Source: Brasilonema sennae CENA114
GTDB lineage: Bacteria > Cyanobacteriota > Cyanobacteriia > Cyanobacteriales > Nostocaceae
Assembly (NCBI RefSeq): GCF_006968745.1
Contig: NZ_CP030118.1
Coordinates: 5,926,340-5,990,339, forward strand
Reading direction: 5' to 3'
DNA: 64,000 nt
Positions 35,943 through 45,049 of the stretch are shown here, piece by piece. Both the position numbers and the translations under genes were made by a program. The notes under the pieces were generated by a model that searched no databases, was not told the origin of the DNA, and worked only from the letters and a program-made list of their open reading frames with translations. Every line of letters begins with the position of its first letter. Within the stretch, counting starts at the first letter, position 1.

Positions 35943-36485
35943 CTATATAGCAGTATACCCACCATCTACAAAAAGTACAGTGCCTGTTAAGTATGACGAT
36001 GCATCTGATGCTAAAAACACAACCGGACCAATCAGTTCTTCTGGTTTACCACGACGAGCCATTGGTGTAAATGTAACAATCTGCTGCTGTTTTTCTGGTT
36101 GGGTGTGTTCTACATTAGCCCCACTCATGATATTTTCAAAATAACCAGGAGCGATTGCATTAACACGAATATTCTTCGATGCCCATTCTACTGCCATGAC
36201 ACGAGTGAGTTGTACGAGGACATCAACCCGTCCAAATTCTTTGACTGTGAATTTGATTAAGTCAATGCAGCTTTGACGTACAGAGATATCAACATAAGTC
36301 GCAGCAGCAGTACCAGTAGTATTGATTTCCTCAGCAGTTTGTTGGGCTTGTTCTATGTTGCAATCGCCTACAACGACTTTTGCACCGAATTCAGCTAAAC
36401 CTTTAGCCATACATTTTCCTAAACCTCTCCCTGAACCCGTGACAATGACAACTTTCTCTTTGAGGTTAAATAGATTGGTATTCAT
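35943..36485 (-). CDS. Short-chain dehydrogenase with internal deletion of the catalytic core
   Basis: The 180 residues begin with a normal NAD(P)-binding motif (VIVTGSGRGLGKCMAKGL) and end with a normal SDR C-terminus (RVNAIAPGYFENIM, VVFLASDASSYLTG). The centre is missing: GRVDVLV is joined directly to QLTRVMAVEWA. In intact relatives about 65-75 residues lie between these, including NNAG, the catalytic Ser and the YxxxK motif. The joint is in frame, so the product could still be made but should lack oxidoreductase activity. Best read as a decaying gene. Confidence 0.85.
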   Translation of the reverse strand: MNTNLFNLKEKVVIVTGSGRGLGKCMAKGLAEFGAKVVVGDCNIEQAQQTAEEINTTGTAAATYVDISVRQSCIDLIKFTVKEFGRVDVLVQLTRVMAVEWASKNIRVNAIAPGYFENIMSGANVEHTQPEKQQQIVTFTPMARRGKPEELIGPVVFLASDASSYLTGTVLFVDGGYTAI

Positions 36486-36797
36486 AAGTCTTAGCTTTAA
36501 ACGCTGACAAGATTGTTGTACCTCTGTTTTGTCACTTTCAACAGAAAATCATTCAAAACCCTTATTTTTACGTACTTTTGCAACAATAGTGGTTAAATGA
36601 CATACAACAGAGTTCAGGCTACCCCTGCTTTGATTTTGCTCAGAGTGACAAAACAAAAGTAGCTAGTACCTTAGAGTAGAAGAAATAACGCTACCCTTCG
36701 GGTGCTTCTAACAGAAGAGTAGGTTGGTGTCTTTACTAATTAATTCCCCTTACCCCTTTACACCCTTACCCCCTTACACTCCTTTTTGTTGACAGTC
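36486..36797. other. Divergent intergenic region
   Basis: About 310 bp between the SDR remnant and the ABC ATPase gene. A small GC-rich palindromic piece (CTACCCTTCGGGTGCTTC, near 36691) is visible. A pyrimidine-rich tract precedes the ATPase gene. Confidence 0.4.
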
Positions 36798-37547
36798 ATG
36801 AAATTGAACAAAAATTCCAATGTTGCAGTTAAAGTCGAACAACTGCATAAATCCTTTGGAAACCTCAAGATTTTGAAAGGAATCTCTACTGAGATAAGAC
36901 AAGGACAAGTTGTAGCTATTGTTGGTCCTTCTGGCTCGGGTAAATCAACTTTTTTGCGTTGCATGAACTTACTTGAAGTTCCGACTGCTGGGAAGATTTA
37001 CATTAATGGAGTTGATATTACTGCTCCAAAAACTAACATCATGAAGATTCGTGAGAATATCGGCATGGTGTTTCAACACTTCCATCTGTTTCCTCACATG
37101 ACGACGCTAAAAAATGTTACGTATGCGCCAAAAAAAGTAAAGCAAGTTCCTGGAGTAAAGGCGGAAGAAGAAGGGTTAAAACTGTTAGAAAAGGTTGGTT
37201 TAAAGGAAAAGGCGGATGTTTATCCCTCTAAGTTATCGGGAGGGCAAAAACAGCGGGTGGCGATCGCACGAGCCTTAGCAATGAAGCCAGAAATAATGTT
37301 GTTTGATGAACCCACCTCCGCCCTTGATCCAGAAATGGTGAAAGAGGTGTTGGAAGTCATCAAAGCTCTTACCCAAACAGGGATTACGATGGCTATTGTC
37401 ACCCATGAAATGGGTTTCGCGCGGGAAGTTGCTGACAGAATTTTATTTTTAAATGAGGGATACTTGGTCGAAGATGCCCCACCTAAAGAGTTCTTTTCCC
37501 ACCCTAAGAACGAGCGTGCCCAGCAGTTTTTGGAAAAGATGCTGTGA
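36798..37547 (+). CDS. Polar amino-acid ABC transporter ATP-binding protein (GlnQ-like)
   Basis: This 249-residue ATPase has Walker A GPSGSGKST, Q-loop MVFQHFHLFPHMT, signature LSGGQKQR and Walker B IMLFDEPTSALDPEMV. The HFHLFPH Q-loop and the length are typical of the GlnQ/HisP/ArtP group that drives uptake of polar amino acids. The ATG at 36798 is chosen over the upstream TTG at 36786. No permease or binding-protein gene adjoins it, so it is an orphan ATPase. It converges on the GTPase gene across a hairpin. Confidence 0.92.
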   Translation: MKLNKNSNVAVKVEQLHKSFGNLKILKGISTEIRQGQVVAIVGPSGSGKSTFLRCMNLLEVPTAGKIYINGVDITAPKTNIMKIRENIGMVFQHFHLFPHMTTLKNVTYAPKKVKQVPGVKAEEEGLKLLEKVGLKEKADVYPSKLSGGQKQRVAIARALAMKPEIMLFDEPTSALDPEMVKEVLEVIKALTQTGITMAIVTHEMGFAREVADRILFLNEGYLVEDAPPKEFFSHPKNERAQQFLEKML

Positions 37548-37552
37548 TAATA

Positions 37553-37587
37553 GCAGGGAACACTTCGACAAGCTCCCTGTTCCCTGC
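37553..37587. terminator. Hairpin between convergent genes
   Basis: GCAGGGAA (37553-37560) pairs with TTCCCTGC (37580-37587) across a 19-nt loop. It lies between the convergent ATPase and GTPase genes. The sequence is also a copy of the CCCTGTTCCCTG dispersed repeat. Confidence 0.5.
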
Positions 37588-37610
37588 CCTGACTTTGTCA
37601 ATTCACCAAA

Positions 37611-39536
37611 TCAAACCGGATTTTTATAGTACTCAAACTGATCGCGCAGTTGTTCAACTGTCAAATTCCTCGTCCAATACTCTACCAAAGCGTGGCCAAA
37701 AGCCCAAGCGTTGCGATCTGGTGTAGCGGAGTTTTCTAGCAACAGTGGCCAGAGGGAAACCAGGTCAAACTTGAGTGTGTTAGAATTACCAGGATTCAAG
37801 AGCGAAAAAAGGTCATATGCCATCTGTAGCTTACCAATGACAATGGGCGTTTGTTCCACTGGAATTTTATCTCCAAGCACATATGCCAAACTAGGCGCTC
37901 CGGTTGATAAAGTGGAAAGAAATAGAAGCACAGGACTTTTGAGCAGTGCAGCCAGTCCTTGAGTTGTTGTCATTTGGAAGGTGTAATGTTCGATGATTTT
38001 GGCTGCTGCGACGCTACGGCTTTCTTGATCGCGCAAAAAACGGGCAAGACGCAGTTGCTTGGCTGGTGCGATCGCCTCCATCAATCCCAACGATAACGCC
38101 TCCACTCCCCAAGCCGTTCGACTCGTTTTAACATCACTTGTCACCACAGGTAAAACTAGATTGCAAAAATCGCTGAGAGTTTCAGCACGATACTGGGTGG
38201 CTTCGCGAATAGAAATTTCCTTGGGGCGATCGCCCGATTCCCAATCATAAGGAGGATTCCACTCACGTATAGGACGCAGACGATCTACTTGAGTCACAAT
38301 CGAAATTGTCGGTAAGTCTGTAATCTGTGCCTTCATATCTGTGAGGAAGTCCACATCCATTTGTAGGGCAGGATCAAGAGCAGGGGTAACTAACAGTAGC
38401 AAATCGGCATTTTTGGCATAATCCAGCACTATCTTGCGGAAATCACCACGGTTGACTTGTTCAAAACCTGGTGTATCCCAAAGTGTCAGCGCTTCTCTGG
38501 TTTGGCTTTGCCAGTGATAATTCTGGACCTTATCAGTACTGGGTAACACATCAACGGCTGCTCGTTCTGCCTGAAATAAGGTGTTAATCAGGCTGCTTTT
38601 CCCGGAACCTGTTCGCCCCACCAACAGGATATTAACAGGTTTTTGCTGAACTGCAACGGCGGGTTGTGCTTGGGCAAGGATGTCTCGGAGTGTTTGGGTT
38701 TTCGCCTGAGGTGGAGTTGGTGTGGAAACGGGGGATTCTGAAATTGGGAGTTTGGTACCACTGTAGAGGGCGATCGCCTGCCCTGATAAATTCCTCAAAG
38801 CAGCTTGCCGTAGTAACTGGCTAAAATTCACCAGCAGTTGTTCAGTTGCTCGGTTACTAGAACGCTTACTCGCAAGTTTCGCCACCGCCGCCACAGGATT
38901 CAATAGCCACTGTGCCCAGTTCAAAGCTTGCAAAAGTTTACGAGCAGATGGCTCCAGTTTCTGGTATAGTTCGTATGCTTCGTATGCTTGCCCAACACTC
39001 ACCTGATTGAGCACGGGTGATAACTTTTGCATCCATTGGTCGAGGTCATCCACTGTTCCCCGAATCAACGCGTAAGCTTGGGGAATGTAAATGTTGAGCA
39101 GGGGATACTTGACTTCAGGATAGTAGATCTGGGCGATCGCAGTCACAAGTTCCTGACACCGCTGCCAAAAAGTTAGCCAGTCTTCCCAAATTGGGCGATC
39201 GTCCTGTGATTTTTTGAGGATGTCTTGCAGTAGAACTTCTGCTCGATTCGCGGCGTCACTTCCCGCTGGTAATACTGTTGTCTCGTCTGATGTATTGTCT
39301 GAAAAGTTCAGTTCTTTGGTGACTTGTGCGACAACGGCTTCCATTTGCCCTACGGCAGGTTGAGTCCATCGAACCAGTAGCCAACGCCAGCCAACGAAGA
39401 CGAGGATAAACACGCCCCAGATCCAATTAATGCGCCACTCGTGGATTTGCAACCCTGCGGATATTAGCAAAAAACTGATGATTGTTACCAGCGGTAGTGC
39501 TAAGACGATCCACTGCCATACTTTTAACCGTATCAT
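37611..39536 (-). CDS. Membrane-anchored GTPase (Era/HSR1-like)
   Basis: This protein of about 641 residues has two N-terminal membrane helices (about 8-25 and 34-50) and a helical region (60-280). A GTPase domain follows, with G1 GRTGSGKSSLIN near residue 313, G3 DTPGF and G4 TQVD. The C-terminal helical part resembles DUF697-type domains of cyanobacterial GTPases. An in-frame TTG at 39560 is possible, but the ATG at 39536 has an AGGGGG ribosome binding site. The likely role is a membrane-associated switch; its partner is unknown. Confidence 0.85.
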   Translation of the reverse strand: MIRLKVWQWIVLALPLVTIISFLLISAGLQIHEWRINWIWGVFILVFVGWRWLLVRWTQPAVGQMEAVVAQVTKELNFSDNTSDETTVLPAGSDAANRAEVLLQDILKKSQDDRPIWEDWLTFWQRCQELVTAIAQIYYPEVKYPLLNIYIPQAYALIRGTVDDLDQWMQKLSPVLNQVSVGQAYEAYELYQKLEPSARKLLQALNWAQWLLNPVAAVAKLASKRSSNRATEQLLVNFSQLLRQAALRNLSGQAIALYSGTKLPISESPVSTPTPPQAKTQTLRDILAQAQPAVAVQQKPVNILLVGRTGSGKSSLINTLFQAERAAVDVLPSTDKVQNYHWQSQTREALTLWDTPGFEQVNRGDFRKIVLDYAKNADLLLLVTPALDPALQMDVDFLTDMKAQITDLPTISIVTQVDRLRPIREWNPPYDWESGDRPKEISIREATQYRAETLSDFCNLVLPVVTSDVKTSRTAWGVEALSLGLMEAIAPAKQLRLARFLRDQESRSVAAAKIIEHYTFQMTTTQGLAALLKSPVLLFLSTLSTGAPSLAYVLGDKIPVEQTPIVIGKLQMAYDLFSLLNPGNSNTLKFDLVSLWPLLLENSATPDRNAWAFGHALVEYWTRNLTVEQLRDQFEYYKNPV

Positions 39537-39786
39537 TGCCCCCTGCCTGTTTTGATGCAACTGCTTTTATCACTAAGGTAGCGGATACAGCTCGCACTCA
39601 GCTGAATAGAATATGAGAGAGGCAATCAGCCTGACTAAAAATAAAAGTACCAGCATTTTGCTGGACTTGTTATGAGTCGTCAGTTCTCCAGCTGATGTCA
39701 GTTGTTGTAATAGTTAGATCTCTCAAAGCAGTGGCTAATCCGCGAGCAGTTTCTACACCCGCACATATACCTTTTATAGAGGAAAA

Positions 39787-40080
39787 ATGATTGATTCGCA
39801 AGAACAAAAGCCATCTTATCCAAAACCTTACAAGCCAAAAATACAAGAACCAAGACCACAATCGTGTCAGCACATCAAAATCTTGGATTGCAACAAGCCA
39901 ATCAGCCGCGTCTTCTTTGAATGCTACCACTGTCGTCAGGGTTTGTTAACTGAATGCAAGGGAGAGTCTGCGGTACAAGAGTTTAAGGTGCCTTGTCCGA
40001 CTTGCGGCAAAACTGCTATCTATCTGATGACGGGTGAAATAGTTTCAACAACGGCAATTCCCTCACCCTGGGATAGATAA
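39787..40080 (+). CDS. Small zinc-ribbon-like protein
   Basis: This 97-residue protein has paired cysteines (FECYHCRQG and VPCPTCGKT) that fit a zinc ribbon. Two further Cys residues (SCQHIKILDC) could form a second site. The N-terminal third is Pro/Lys-rich and probably disordered. No family is recognised. An AGAGGAAAA ribosome binding site precedes the ATG. Nucleic-acid or protein binding is plausible but not shown. Confidence 0.6.
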   Translation: MIDSQEQKPSYPKPYKPKIQEPRPQSCQHIKILDCNKPISRVFFECYHCRQGLLTECKGESAVQEFKVPCPTCGKTAIYLMTGEIVSTTAIPSPWDR

Positions 40081-40133
40081 CGGAGCCACTCGCTAGCCCC
40101 GGAGGGGGCGCTGCGCAAACGCTTCTATTCAAA

Positions 40134-40169
40134 ATTCAAAATTCAAAAACAAGATTTTGAATTTTGAAT
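40134..40169. terminator. 15-bp hairpin after the zinc-ribbon gene
   Basis: ATTCAAAATTCAAAA pairs perfectly with TTTTGAATTTTGAAT (loop of 6). The unit TTCAAAA is a common dispersed repeat in this genome, so it may be repeat, terminator or both. A GC-rich fragment (CTAGCCCCGGAGGGGGCGCT) lies just before it. Confidence 0.55.
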
Positions 40170-40328
40170 TCCCCAAGCATTTTTACTTATTCAAACCTGA
40201 GTTCGACTTAACTCGTCCCCCAGCTATAAAACTGTCACTGCCAAAGTTTTTGAGATAAATACTTAACCATTTCCGTAAACCCTCTAGCCAAGATTGTAGT
40301 ACTAGTCTGGGACAAGACGGATACTCTA

Positions 40329-41285
40329 ATGGTTTTCAATATAACAGCATTTACCTTCTTCAACGCCTACGCAAACACTAAGCATCGAATTCGTATTTAT
40401 TCAGTAGAAAGAAGCAGCAAGATAGTCCTAGAAGATATAGTTATTGCTTTACTGACTCAGCCAGACGGTGATAGCAGCGCAGAACTTGATGAAGCAAAGC
40501 GCACTACCAAAGATTTGATAGAACTAGCCGGAATAGAACCTATCAAGGTTAATGATGGGATTCACTTGGCAACCGTTGACCAGATGGAAGATTTTTATGA
40601 TTACTGCGACAGCCTTGGGAACTATGGTGTCCCTACCGTCTATGAAAGTCTTGGACACTGGTGGGTTGGAATTCGGGAGTTAATGGAGAATAAGCAAGCT
40701 CACATGGGAACCGTGGTAGCCCGTCTTCCTATGTGGGGAAAAGAGCAGGAGAGGGCACGGCAGTTATTTGGAGAAAACTATCGGACAGAGCAACCTGTAA
40801 AAGTCTTGATAGCACAGTATTGCAACTTAAACGTTAACTGGATAATTGAAGCTATTAGAGACAAGATAAAAACGAGAGCGTCTTACGTTTACCGCGACAC
40901 AACCGGCGAAGTTCCTGGGAAGATTACGCGCGTTGCTAACTCAGTTGAAACTGCCCCCGCTGCCAAATCTTCTCCCAATGCTTACACGCCTGAGTTTTTT
41001 GTTACACAGATGCCTGCGATAGCTGAAAAATTAAATTCACTCAGCGAATTTATTGAAAAATGCAGGGATAACAGTAACATCAAAGATCAGATCGCGAAGG
41101 ACGAGCAAAGAGTTGAAGAAATGAGGTTAGAAGGCAAGACGGACGATGAAATTATTGAAGCCATCTGGGAAGTCACGCCATCATCCCATTTAGTACAGTT
41201 AGAGTCAGAAGGTGAACGTCGCAACTATCAGTACGAAATACTAAAAGCATTTGTTGCAACCTGTGGAGGACGCAATGTTGCCTAA
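40329..41285 (+). CDS. Unknown protein, first of an overlapping gene pair
   Basis: This 318-residue soluble protein has no recognised domain. The N-terminal 170 residues look globular (YANTKHRIRIYSVERSSK, LGHWWVGIRELMENKQAHMG, WGKEQERARQLFGENYR). The C-terminal part (about 225-300) is helical and charged (EQRVEEMRLEGKTDDEIIEA). The GKTDDEIIEAI motif resembles short helix-hairpin elements, not an enzyme site. It overlaps the next gene by 11 nt, so the two are probably translated together. Confidence 0.6.
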   Translation: MVFNITAFTFFNAYANTKHRIRIYSVERSSKIVLEDIVIALLTQPDGDSSAELDEAKRTTKDLIELAGIEPIKVNDGIHLATVDQMEDFYDYCDSLGNYGVPTVYESLGHWWVGIRELMENKQAHMGTVVARLPMWGKEQERARQLFGENYRTEQPVKVLIAQYCNLNVNWIIEAIRDKIKTRASYVYRDTTGEVPGKITRVANSVETAPAAKSSPNAYTPEFFVTQMPAIAEKLNSLSEFIEKCRDNSNIKDQIAKDEQRVEEMRLEGKTDDEIIEAIWEVTPSSHLVQLESEGERRNYQYEILKAFVATCGGRNVA

Positions 41286-41757
41286 GGGGGATGTCGATAA
41301 GATAGTTGAAATGCTGGAATCTAAAGGGTTTGTGCCGAAAACGCGATCCTGGGGAGGCGAAACCAATATAGTAGGAAAGGGAGCAGGTTGCTACACTTTC
41401 ACCGTTCGACAGAGTAAAGATAATCCAAGTCTTTTTTATGCCAACCTCAAGAAAGATGATTTGGTATTCAGCAGGGAGAATGCGGACTGGAATGAGTTAT
41501 CTGGAGCCATCAATTACGCTGTTAGCATAATTCAAGAAAACCTTGGAATTCAAACAGTAACTCAAGAAGTTAAACCTGAGGTCGTTCCTAAAGTTCTTCC
41601 CATCGCCAAAACTGAGTATAAGGCTAGCGGTTTTAAGCAGAGTTGGGTACTTGTTCTTACTAGTGGCGTAGCGATCGCCTCAATAGCCTTTGGTGTAGTA
41701 GCTCAGAGCAAGCAGTGCTTACTGCAACCAGTCAATGGGTTGCAACAGCAACGGTAA
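41275..41757 (+). CDS. Unknown C-terminal-anchored protein, second of an overlapping pair
   Basis: This protein of about 160 residues starts at an ATG inside the end of the previous gene, with GGAGGA 5 nt upstream. A soluble N-terminal domain (about 1-95, including KGAGCYTFTVRQSKDNPSLF) is followed by a Lys/Val/Pro-rich linker, one membrane helix (SWVLVLTSGVAIASIAFGVV) and a short tail. The topology suggests a tail-anchored partner of the upstream protein. No known family. Confidence 0.55.
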   Translation: MLPKGDVDKIVEMLESKGFVPKTRSWGGETNIVGKGAGCYTFTVRQSKDNPSLFYANLKKDDLVFSRENADWNELSGAINYAVSIIQENLGIQTVTQEVKPEVVPKVLPIAKTEYKASGFKQSWVLVLTSGVAIASIAFGVVAQSKQCLLQPVNGLQQQR

Positions 41758-42005
41758 CAACTGAATACAAGAAGAATCAAAAGTGAATTTGAGATCGCTT
41801 CTCAAATTTACCTTTGAGAGTCTTAAATTGTTTGGAAATCAATTTACAGCCATTTTCAGGTAAATAGACCACAGTGATTGAACCAACAATCATGCATCAT
41901 CTTCAATAATGTAATTTACCGCAAGAGCTATAAATTCCCCTTATTTTTTGACTTTTGACTTATGTTGACTTTAAGCTAGTACAGAAGAACTATCCAAAGG
42001 ATGGA

Positions 42006-43442
42006 ATGTCTGACTTAATTTTATTTTGGCATCGTCGCGATTTACGTATTTCTGACAATACAGGGCTTGCTACTGCGAGAAAGCAAAGTCCAAAGGTGGT
42101 GGGTGTGTTTTGCCTCGATCCAAATATTTTGGAACGAGATGATATTGCCCCGGCAAGAGTGACTTACATGATTGGTAGTTTACAGTCACTACAGGAGCGA
42201 TATGCTCAAGCAGGTAGCCAGTTATTGATTCTTCACGCTGAACCGACTCAAGCTATTCCAAAACTGGCGATCGCTCTGAAGGCAAAGGCTGTATTTTGGA
42301 ATTGGGATGTGGAACCGTATTCTCAAGAACGCGATCGCACGATTATCGAAGCACTCAAAGAAAAAGGTATCCAGTTTCTAGAAAAAAACTGGGATCAAAT
42401 CTTACACTCACCAGATGATATTCGTACTGGTTCCCAGCAACCTTACACCGTTTACACTCCCTTTTGGAAGAATTGGAGTAGCAAACCAAAAGCTAAGCCT
42501 GTAGAAACTTTGGAAAATGCCGAAGGATTGACAAAAGCCGAAAAAGAAATTGCCGAAGCTTCAGGAGTTATAGAATTACCCTCAGCCAAAGATTTAGGTT
42601 TTCATTGGGATGGAGAATTAGTTATAACGCCAGGGGAGGCGGCGGCGCAAGAACGATTAGAGGAGTTTTGCGCCAGTGCGGTTAATGAATATCAAGAACA
42701 GCGCAATTTTCCAGCAGTTGAAGGTACATCTAAATTGAGTGCTGCTTTGAAATTTGGTGTCATTGGTATTCGCACTGTTTGGCAAGCCACTTTAGAAGCG
42801 CTAGAAAATAGTCGCAGTGACGAAACAGCAACCAACATCCGTACATGGCAACAGGAACTAGCATGGCGGGAGTTTTATCAACACGCAATGTATAACTTCC
42901 CGCAATTAGCAGAGGGTGCTTTCCGCGATCCTTTCAAAAACTTTCCCTGGGAAAATAACGAAGAATATTTTCAAGCTTGGTGCGAGGGTAGAACTGGCTA
43001 TCCCATCGTTGATGCAGCAATGCGCCAGCTAAATGAACTGGGTTGGATGCATAACCGCTGTCGGATGATTGTCGCGAGTTTCTTAACCAAAGACTTGCTG
43101 ATTAATTTCCAGTGGGGAGAAAAATACTTTATGCAGAAGCTGATTGATGGTGATTTATCTGCTAATAATGGGGGTTGGCAATGGAGTGCTTCTAGCGGTA
43201 TTGATCCAAAACCTTTGCGAATTTTTAATCCTGCCAGTCAAGCGCAAAAGTTTGACTTTGAGGGCGAGTACATTAGGCAATGGGTTCCCGAATTGCGTTC
43301 TATGGATGCAGAGTATTTAGTAACTGGGAAAATTTCTCCTTTGGAACGTCATGCTGTTGGTTATCCAGATCCAATTGTGGATCATAATAAACAGCAACGA
43401 CTGTTTAAAGAGCGTTATCAACAGCAAAAAAGTCAGACATAA
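42006..43442 (+). CDS. phrA: Deoxyribodipyrimidine photo-lyase (class I)
   Basis: This protein of about 478 residues has an N-terminal antenna-binding Rossmann domain (LILFWHRRDLRISDNTGL) and a C-terminal FAD-binding helical domain (WQQELAWREFYQHAMYNFPQ, GRTGYPIVDAAMRQLNELGW, MHNRCRMIVASFLTKDLLI, WQWSASSGIDPKPLRIFNP). It repairs UV-induced cyclobutane pyrimidine dimers using light. The open frame extends to 41955, but the ATG at 42006 gives the usual MSDLILFWHRRDLR start, with an AAAGGATGG ribosome binding site. No cryptochrome-type C-terminal extension is present. Confidence 0.95.
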   Translation: MSDLILFWHRRDLRISDNTGLATARKQSPKVVGVFCLDPNILERDDIAPARVTYMIGSLQSLQERYAQAGSQLLILHAEPTQAIPKLAIALKAKAVFWNWDVEPYSQERDRTIIEALKEKGIQFLEKNWDQILHSPDDIRTGSQQPYTVYTPFWKNWSSKPKAKPVETLENAEGLTKAEKEIAEASGVIELPSAKDLGFHWDGELVITPGEAAAQERLEEFCASAVNEYQEQRNFPAVEGTSKLSAALKFGVIGIRTVWQATLEALENSRSDETATNIRTWQQELAWREFYQHAMYNFPQLAEGAFRDPFKNFPWENNEEYFQAWCEGRTGYPIVDAAMRQLNELGWMHNRCRMIVASFLTKDLLINFQWGEKYFMQKLIDGDLSANNGGWQWSASSGIDPKPLRIFNPASQAQKFDFEGEYIRQWVPELRSMDAEYLVTGKISPLERHAVGYPDPIVDHNKQQRLFKERYQQQKSQT

Positions 43443-43504
43443 GTTTGACATATATTGATGAAGTACCATTCCGCCTTCTTCACAGATTAAGATAGCGCTG
43501 CTTT

Positions 43505-44359
43505 ATGAATATATGGTCTAATTTCTGTCATTCGCGCTTTCTGCGCCAAGCTGTACGAGCAGGATTGGCGCTATGCATAGTATGGTTGAGTTTGTCAACC
43601 CCTGTGCAAGCTGCCACAAATACTAGTCAAGTCAACAGCAATAATCTTATTAATCCAAAATTGGAAGCCGAAGTTTTGCAGATTATCCACAATCACCCAG
43701 AGGTGGTTGTAGAAGCTTTGCAAGCGTTCCAGCAACAACAACAAAAGCAGCAACAACAAGCCAAGCAGTCAGTTTTGCAGGAGATAAAGACAAATCCCAA
43801 CAAAATCATTGGTGAATCTCCGACTACTGGCGCAACTGAACCAAAGATTCTGCTGATAGAGTTCTCAGATTTTCAATGTCCTTATTGTGCCAAAGCTCAT
43901 AAGACGTTGAAGCAGTTTATGGCTCGTCATCAAGATGAAGTTACGTTGGTGTACAAACATTTTCCCCTAATCTCAATTCATTCTGAAGCAATGCCCGCTG
44001 CTAAAGCCGCTTGGGCGGCTCAACAGCAAGGAAAGTTTTGGCAGTACCAAGATGCTTTGTTTTCAAGCCAAGGTAAATTAGGGGAGAAATTGTATGTTGC
44101 GATCGCCAAAAAACTGAATTTGGATCTCGAACAGTTTAACCAACAGCGCAGTGGAAATGCAGCCGATGCTGTGATTCAAAAGGACATAGAGACGGCGATG
44201 AGACTGGGAATTCAGGGTACTCCTTTCTTTGTCATGAATGAGGAGACATTTGATGGTGCTGTTGAGCTATCTGACATCGAGAGGATACTAGCAAAGAACA
44301 GTAAAAAAAATCTTAGTAACTTAGATCTTGCACCTCGACCTGAGTACGCCTTGAACTGA
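43505..44359 (+). CDS. DsbA-family thiol-disulfide protein, exported
   Basis: This 284-residue protein has a signal peptide or N-terminal anchor (ALCIVWLSLSTPVQAA, cleavage near residue 38). A Gln-rich linker (FQQQQQKQQQQAKQ) is followed by a thioredoxin fold with the active site FSDFQCPYCAKAH (Cys near residues 126 and 129) and the cis-Pro loop QGTPFFV. It matches DsbA/BdbD-like periplasmic oxidoreductases. The last codons (YALN) fall inside a dispersed hairpin repeat (44349 onward), so the natural C-terminus may have been altered by the repeat. Confidence 0.9.
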   Translation: MNIWSNFCHSRFLRQAVRAGLALCIVWLSLSTPVQAATNTSQVNSNNLINPKLEAEVLQIIHNHPEVVVEALQAFQQQQQKQQQQAKQSVLQEIKTNPNKIIGESPTTGATEPKILLIEFSDFQCPYCAKAHKTLKQFMARHQDEVTLVYKHFPLISIHSEAMPAAKAAWAAQQQGKFWQYQDALFSSQGKLGEKLYVAIAKKLNLDLEQFNQQRSGNAADAVIQKDIETAMRLGIQGTPFFVMNEETFDGAVELSDIERILAKNSKKNLSNLDLAPRPEYALN

Positions 44360-44458
44360 AGTTCAAGGCTTATAGCCAAAGTCCGTTAAAACGGACTCAA
44401 ACGCATATCCAGTAAGCTTTAGCTTACAGTAGCTCTGAGGCAAGAAATTTATTTCTTG
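44349..44458. repeat. Cluster of four perfect hairpins
   Basis: Four palindromes follow each other: CCTTGAACT/AGTTCAAGG (44349-44368), GTCCGTTAAAACGGAC (44381-44396), GTAAGCTTTAGCTTAC (44412-44427) and CAAGAAATTTATTTCTTG (44441-44458). The first two recur in inverse orientation at 62257-62304. The cluster overlaps the end of the DsbA-like gene. It resembles end structures of small IS200/IS605-derived elements, but no transposase is present. Confidence 0.6.
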
Positions 44459-45049
44459 GCGAACAAGAATTATGGTGCAAGATCTAAGGTAAGAGGTGTT
44501 CAACAGTTTTTACCCATGCTGGAGGACGCCCTCCTTCCAGTCGGGCTGAGCCTTCGGCACGCTACGTTGACGAGCTTGAACTACATATAACTACATAGTA
44601 CTACGTTGACGGTGTAGACGCTAAGCATTTTTGCTTAATGCTGCCGGACAACATCAAAAGTCCGCTTTTGTATTAAAAACGTACTACTCGGTCTTTTCTG
44701 ATCTGATTGCGAATTTTGGGAGCTTGTTGCACCTTACCCCCCCCGAATATATATAAAATACTTAAAAATGAAGGAAAAATACCGTAACAAAAAGTACTTA
44801 TTAGCTTTCTTCGTACGGGTATAGGAATTGCCGCGCTGAAACAGTGTAGTATGTGCTTCTATTCACCACAATCTTTATCGGTTAATGGGTAATTGCTTGA
44901 GTTTTTGAAACACCCTCTAAAATCGCCAGCAAGGCTCTTTAAAATCTGTATATTTGGATCCATTTCGCGACTTTCCTGAAAAATGTCATGATATTCTAAC
45001 TTTAGCAAAGCACTCATTTCATGAAATCGCAAAGGTCATTGGGTAGTTT
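44459..45049. other. Intergenic region
   Basis: About 590 bp with GC-rich repeat fragments (GCACGCTACGTTGACGAG near 44558) and a C-rich tract near 44739. No gene is supported. Confidence 0.45.

Noticed and set aside
36322..36507. Plus-strand frame over the SDR gene
   Set aside because: The minus strand has clear SDR motifs, so the plus-strand frame is a shadow.
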